From: Mangrovimicrobium sp033283325
GTDB taxonomy: Bacteria > Pseudomonadota > Gammaproteobacteria > Pseudomonadales > Halieaceae
NCBI GenBank assembly: GCA_033283325.1
Contig: JAWMQO010000001.1
Location: 496,001-560,000 of the forward strand
Length of the DNA stretch: 64,000 bases
Direction of reading: 5' to 3'
Both the position numbers and the translations under genes were made by a program. This document shows positions 60,662-64,000 of the stretch, in pieces. Within the stretch, counting starts at the first letter, position 1, and every line of letters starts with the position of its first letter. The notes beneath the pieces are model-generated. The model saw only the letters and a list, made by a program, of their open reading frames with translations. It had not been told where the DNA came from and ran no database searches.

Positions 60662-62815
60662 ATGCCGAGAACCGCCAAGACATTCTGCCGCAACTGCGGC
60701 GCCCTCTGTGCCCTCGAAGTCACTCTCGAAAATGGACGCCTGACTGGCGCCGTTGCCGATGGCTCGGTATCACCCTATGGCGGCTACATGTGCCCCAAGG
60801 GCCTGGCCAGTATCGATTTCCACAACGGCGCTGAAGATCGCCTGATGCACAATCTGAAACGTGGCCCCGACGGCGCTTTCACGCAGGTTCCGGCCAGGGT
60901 GGCGCTCGACGAAATTGCCACCAGGCTGGCGCAGTTGTTGCGCGACCACGGCCCGCGCTCGATCGCCGTCTACCACGGTACCGGGGCCTACCGCAGCGTC
61001 CTCGGCGGGCTGCTGGAGCGGGCCTTCGTGGCGGCCATCGACAGCCCCAATTTCTTCTCCACCATGACCATCGACCAGTCCGCCAAGTGGGTGACCATGG
61101 GGCGGCTCGGCGTGATGGCCAGTGGTAAACCGAGCTATCGCGATTGTGACCTCGGGGTGATCGTCGGCAACAACCCGGTTGTCAGTCACCAGACCTTTCC
61201 CTTCGCCCCGGGGGAAAGTGGTGCCCCGGGGAAGTCCTTCGCCGCCGCCCGGGCCCGCGGCGCACGCCTGGTGGTGATCGACCCGCGGCGGACGGAGACC
61301 GCACGCTTTGCCGACCTGTTCATCCAGCCAAAGCCCGGCCAGGATGCTGCACTCTTCGCGGCGGTAGCCCACATCCTGTTGCGGGACGGCACTTATAACA
61401 AAGACTTCTGTGGGCGCTTCGTATCACAACTGGATGAGCTAAAACGCGCAGTGGCGCCCTTCACGCCCGAATTGGCCGCGGCACGCGCCGATGTGCCCCT
61501 GGAGCAGATCGAACAACTCGCCCGCTGGATTGGCGAGGCCGAGCGCCCCTTTGTCGGCAGCGGCAGCGGCCCCTCCATGAGCCTGCACTCCAACCTCAAT
61601 GATCACATGATCGAGGTGGTGAATGCGCTGGTGGGCGGCTACAAGCGCGCTGGCGACCGCCTGCACAACCCGGGCACGCTCAATCCCAAGCCCTGTGTCG
61701 AGATGGCCGTGTCGCCAGGCCGGAGCTGGGAGCGCGGGGTGAAATGCGCGAGTGCGGATATCGGTAAAATCTTCGGCGAATTCCCCAGCGCCCTGCTGCC
61801 GGATGAAATCCAGCACGAGGGCCCCGATCGTATTCGCGCCCTGATTTCCTTCGGCGGTAACCCGGTAATGGGCCTCGGCGATCCGGCGCGGGCGGTGCCC
61901 GCCTTCGAGGAACTCGAGCTGCTGGTTTCGCTGGATGCGCGTATGAATGAGACCTGCGAACTGTCCGATTACGTGATCGCAACTTCACAGCCCTACGAGC
62001 GCCACGACCTCAGTATCCCCGGCGACGCCCTCTACCCGGAAGCCTTCGCCCAGTATGCGGCGCCGGTGGTGGAGAAACCGGGGGAGGTCATCGATGACTG
62101 GGAATTCTTCTGGGGAATTTCGGCGCGCATGGGCATTCCCCTGACGCTGAAATACTGGAACTACGGTCTCGATTACGCGGCGATCGAGGAGGGCATGGAA
62201 CTGCCCCTCGACACGCCGCCGGACCCGGAGGCCATGGTGCGTTTTCTCTGCCGCCGGAGCCGGGTGCCCTTCGAGGATCTGCGCGACAATCCCGGCGGGA
62301 TGCGCCCTGATATAGCCCCGCAGTATGTGCAGGCGGCGCCGGAAGGCGCCGGAGGCAGGCTGGAACTGTGCCCGCCGGATATCGTGGCAGAACTGGAACA
62401 GGTATTGGCAGAGGTCGAAGACGAGCGTTTCAGTTACCAGCTCACTTGCCGCCGCCTGTTGGAGACGATGAACAGTGCCTACCGCGAGGCGGCCCGAACC
62501 CGCGACAACTACCCGGTTAACTGGGCCTACATGAATCCCCGGGACATGGCCGAGGAAGGTCTGGAGGACGGTGAGCGGATCGAGATTGTCTCCGAGGCGG
62601 GGGCGATTGTCGGCGTGGTGAAGGCGGAGGAACGACTGCGCTGCGGGGTTGTTTCGATGGCGCACATGTTCGGGGGACTGGCGCCTTCACGTGACCCCGA
62701 GGGGCAGCGCGGCAGCTATACTGGTCAGCTGACCTCGCTGGAGAAGTACCTGGAGCCGATTAACTTTATGCCTCGGTTTTCGGGGGTGCCTGTGAATGTC
62801 AGGAGGGTTGGTTAG
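60662..62815 (+). CDS. Molybdopterin oxidoreductase, single-subunit type (copy 2)
   Basis: A 717-residue Mo-bisMGD enzyme related to the protein at 45885. The 4Fe-4S cysteines are Cys9, Cys12, Cys16 and Cys44; FFSTMTIDQSAKWV, VGNNPVVSHQTF and a C-terminal barrel (GERIEIVSEAGAIVG, GVVSMAHMFGG) follow. No Tat signal and no neighbouring partner subunits. ATG 60662 has AGGAA upstream; the frame extends back to 60605 without support. The duplicate may act on a different intermediate of the same pathway, or in another growth condition. Electron donor unknown. Confidence 0.9.
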   Translation: MPRTAKTFCRNCGALCALEVTLENGRLTGAVADGSVSPYGGYMCPKGLASIDFHNGAEDRLMHNLKRGPDGAFTQVPARVALDEIATRLAQLLRDHGPRSIAVYHGTGAYRSVLGGLLERAFVAAIDSPNFFSTMTIDQSAKWVTMGRLGVMASGKPSYRDCDLGVIVGNNPVVSHQTFPFAPGESGAPGKSFAAARARGARLVVIDPRRTETARFADLFIQPKPGQDAALFAAVAHILLRDGTYNKDFCGRFVSQLDELKRAVAPFTPELAAARADVPLEQIEQLARWIGEAERPFVGSGSGPSMSLHSNLNDHMIEVVNALVGGYKRAGDRLHNPGTLNPKPCVEMAVSPGRSWERGVKCASADIGKIFGEFPSALLPDEIQHEGPDRIRALISFGGNPVMGLGDPARAVPAFEELELLVSLDARMNETCELSDYVIATSQPYERHDLSIPGDALYPEAFAQYAAPVVEKPGEVIDDWEFFWGISARMGIPLTLKYWNYGLDYAAIEEGMELPLDTPPDPEAMVRFLCRRSRVPFEDLRDNPGGMRPDIAPQYVQAAPEGAGGRLELCPPDIVAELEQVLAEVEDERFSYQLTCRRLLETMNSAYREAARTRDNYPVNWAYMNPRDMAEEGLEDGERIEIVSEAGAIVGVVKAEERLRCGVVSMAHMFGGLAPSRDPEGQRGSYTGQLTSLEKYLEPINFMPRFSGVPVNVRRVG

Positions 62816-62841
62816 CGGTGCTGTGAAATCCCGGGCGCGGC

Positions 62842-62954
62842 GCTGGAAATGCCCCCCGGAAAACCGCGTCAAGCGACATCTCTGTCAGCTCGTCCTCCCG
62901 AGCGCGGACCGGGCCATCCATGGCCTCGTACGTTTCCCGGAGGGCATTTCCAGC
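62842..62954. repeat. Palindromic intergenic repeat element, second copy type
   Basis: Arms GCTGGAAATGCCCCCCGG (62842-62859) and its near-exact inverse (62937-62954, one mismatch) enclose 77 bases with hairpins GCTCG/CGAGC and GGCCAT-CC-ATGGCC. An imperfect ACAGAGATGT palindrome lies in the interior. The design, including the ACAG-R-GATGT core, parallels the element at 30335-30452. No gene is present in this 228-base gap. Confidence 0.7.
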
Positions 62955-63043
62955 CCCACACCCTACCGCCGTGCCAGTCATCGACTGCCGGAAGTAGGAG
63001 TCCAACTTGCCGCGTTGCGCGGAAGAATCAGAGGAGTATCACG

Positions 63044-64000
63044 ATGACAATTTCCAAGCGCAAACTCGGCAATCGCGAAGTCTGCCCCATCGGCCTCGGC
63101 TGCATGTCCCTGTCCTGGGCCTACGGCCGCCAGCCGCCGGACGAGGAGGGCGCGGCGATTCTCCACCGGGCGCTGGAACTCGGCTACGACCATCTCGACA
63201 CTGCCCGGCTCTACGGACGGGGTCACAACGAGGAATTGCTGGGCAAGTACCTGAAGGGCCTGCGTGGCGAGTTTTACCTGGCCTCCAAGACGGGCATCTT
63301 CTTCGAGGGCGAGAAGCGCTGGGTGGACTGCCGTCCGGAGACCTTGCGCAAGGCCTGCGAGACTTCGCTGAAATGCCTGCAGACGGATCACATCGATCTC
63401 TATTACCTGCACCGCCACGATTACGACACGCCGATCGAGGAGTCCGTGGGGGCACTGGGTGACCTCATCGCTGAGGGCAAGATTGGCGGTATCGGCCTGT
63501 CGGAAGTGTCCGCCGGGACCTTGCGCCGGGCGGCGAAGGAGCAGCCGATCACTGCGGTGCAGAATGAGTATTCGCTATGGACGCGTAATCCTGAACTCGG
63601 CGTATTGGAGGCCTGCCGCGAGGTGGGCGCGACTTTTGTCGCCTTCTCTCCGCTGGGGCGCGGGGTTCTGGCAGGCGGGGTCAGCGACCCATCGGAGCTT
63701 GCCGAGAATGACTTTCGCGCGGGGATGCCGCGGTTTTCCGTGGAGAACTGGCCGCACAACCTGGAACTGGTGACGGTGTTCAAGCGGATCGCCGAGGAGG
63801 AGGGCGTGACCCCGGCGCAACTGGCGCTGGCCTGGGTGCTGTCCCGCGGGGAGCATGTGGTGGCGATTCCGGGGACGGGGCGTATGGCGCACCTGGAAGA
63901 GAACTTTGCGCGCTGGGGCTGGTTGCCGGCACCGACTGTGCTGGGGCGCCTTGATGCGCTGATCAATGAGCATAACGTTGCGGGGCATCGTTACAGTCAT
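63044..64000 (+). CDS. Aldo/keto reductase (3' end outside window)
   Basis: The frame is open for 319 codons from ATG 63044 to the window edge, so only the last residues are missing. An AKR with the catalytic tetrad Asp52, Tyr57, Lys82 and His123 (DTARLYGRG, LASKTG, YYLHRHD), GIGLSEVSAGTLRR and FVAFSPLGRGVLAGG. It reduces carbonyl compounds with NADPH. AGGAGT precedes the start. It follows the palindromic element and the second molybdoenzyme. Confidence 0.92.
   Translation, partial: MTISKRKLGNREVCPIGLGCMSLSWAYGRQPPDEEGAAILHRALELGYDHLDTARLYGRGHNEELLGKYLKGLRGEFYLASKTGIFFEGEKRWVDCRPETLRKACETSLKCLQTDHIDLYYLHRHDYDTPIEESVGALGDLIAEGKIGGIGLSEVSAGTLRRAAKEQPITAVQNEYSLWTRNPELGVLEACREVGATFVAFSPLGRGVLAGGVSDPSELAENDFRAGMPRFSVENWPHNLELVTVFKRIAEEEGVTPAQLALAWVLSRGEHVVAIPGTGRMAHLEENFARWGWLPAPTVLGRLDALINEHNVAGHRYSH

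Overview
The window looks like part of the chromosome of a GC-rich marine-type gammaproteobacterium, possibly of the Halieaceae or a relative. Two things suggest this. One is the gammaproteobacterial housekeeping order ychF-pth-rplY-prs-tRNA-Gln-ispE-lolB, divergent from hemA-prfA-prmC-moeB. The other is the mix of TonB receptor, P450, CoA-ligase, CaiB and SDR genes typical of lipid- or terpenoid-degrading members. The genus is an inference; no marker in the window fixes it.

Layout. (1) 1-7148, minus strand: a two-gene unit encoding a degenerate transglutaminase-fold exported protein and a very large exported protein with pre-peptidase-type repeats, discoidin-like regions and a C-terminal VWA domain; the latter runs off the left edge. 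(2) 7647-23944: core genes for translation (ychF, pth, rplY, prfA, prmC, tRNA-Gln), nucleotide, isoprenoid and tetrapyrrole precursors (prs, ispE, hemA), lipoprotein sorting (lolB), a TPR lipoprotein, moeB, a MATE exporter, a DoxX-like protein, an rhlB-type helicase, cysZ, a CWC zinc protein and an Smr nuclease. (3) 23949-30245: a LuxC/LuxE-like acyl-reductase pair divergent from a TetR regulator, a SnoaL-like protein and a KstD-like flavoprotein. (4) 30489-45688: aldehyde dehydrogenase, a second KstD-like flavoprotein, SDRs, a 3Fe-4S ferredoxin, a DUF35/thiolase-like pair, an amidohydrolase, a TonB receptor, a nitroreductase and an EmrAB-type pump. (5) 45885-64000: two related molybdopterin oxidoreductases, a P450 with a 2Fe-2S ferredoxin and reductase, a double hot-dog dehydratase, a luciferase-like oxidoreductase, TetR, thiolase, a lipoyl-less E2 acyltransferase, CoA ligase, a small conserved cysteine protein, CaiB CoA-transferase, an SDR and an aldo/keto reductase cut by the right edge.

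How the parts fit. Regions 3-5 read as an accessory catabolic island for a hydrophobic, probably polycyclic or isoprenoid compound. The proposed order is TonB uptake; oxidation by P450, ferredoxin and reductase; alcohol, aldehyde and ring dehydrogenation by SDR, ALDH and KstD-like enzymes; CoA activation by ligase or CaiB; hydration by MaoC/FAS1-like enzyme; SDR oxidation; then thiolytic or retro-aldol cleavage. The substrate is not determined by the sequence: hallmark steroid ring-cleavage genes (kshAB, hsaABCD) are absent here.

Non-coding features include a tRNA-Gln(TTG), several strong factor-independent terminators, candidate promoters and operators, and two structurally similar palindromic intergenic elements (30335-30452 and 62842-62954). 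No CRISPR array, transposase, integrase, rRNA or recognisable riboswitch was seen.
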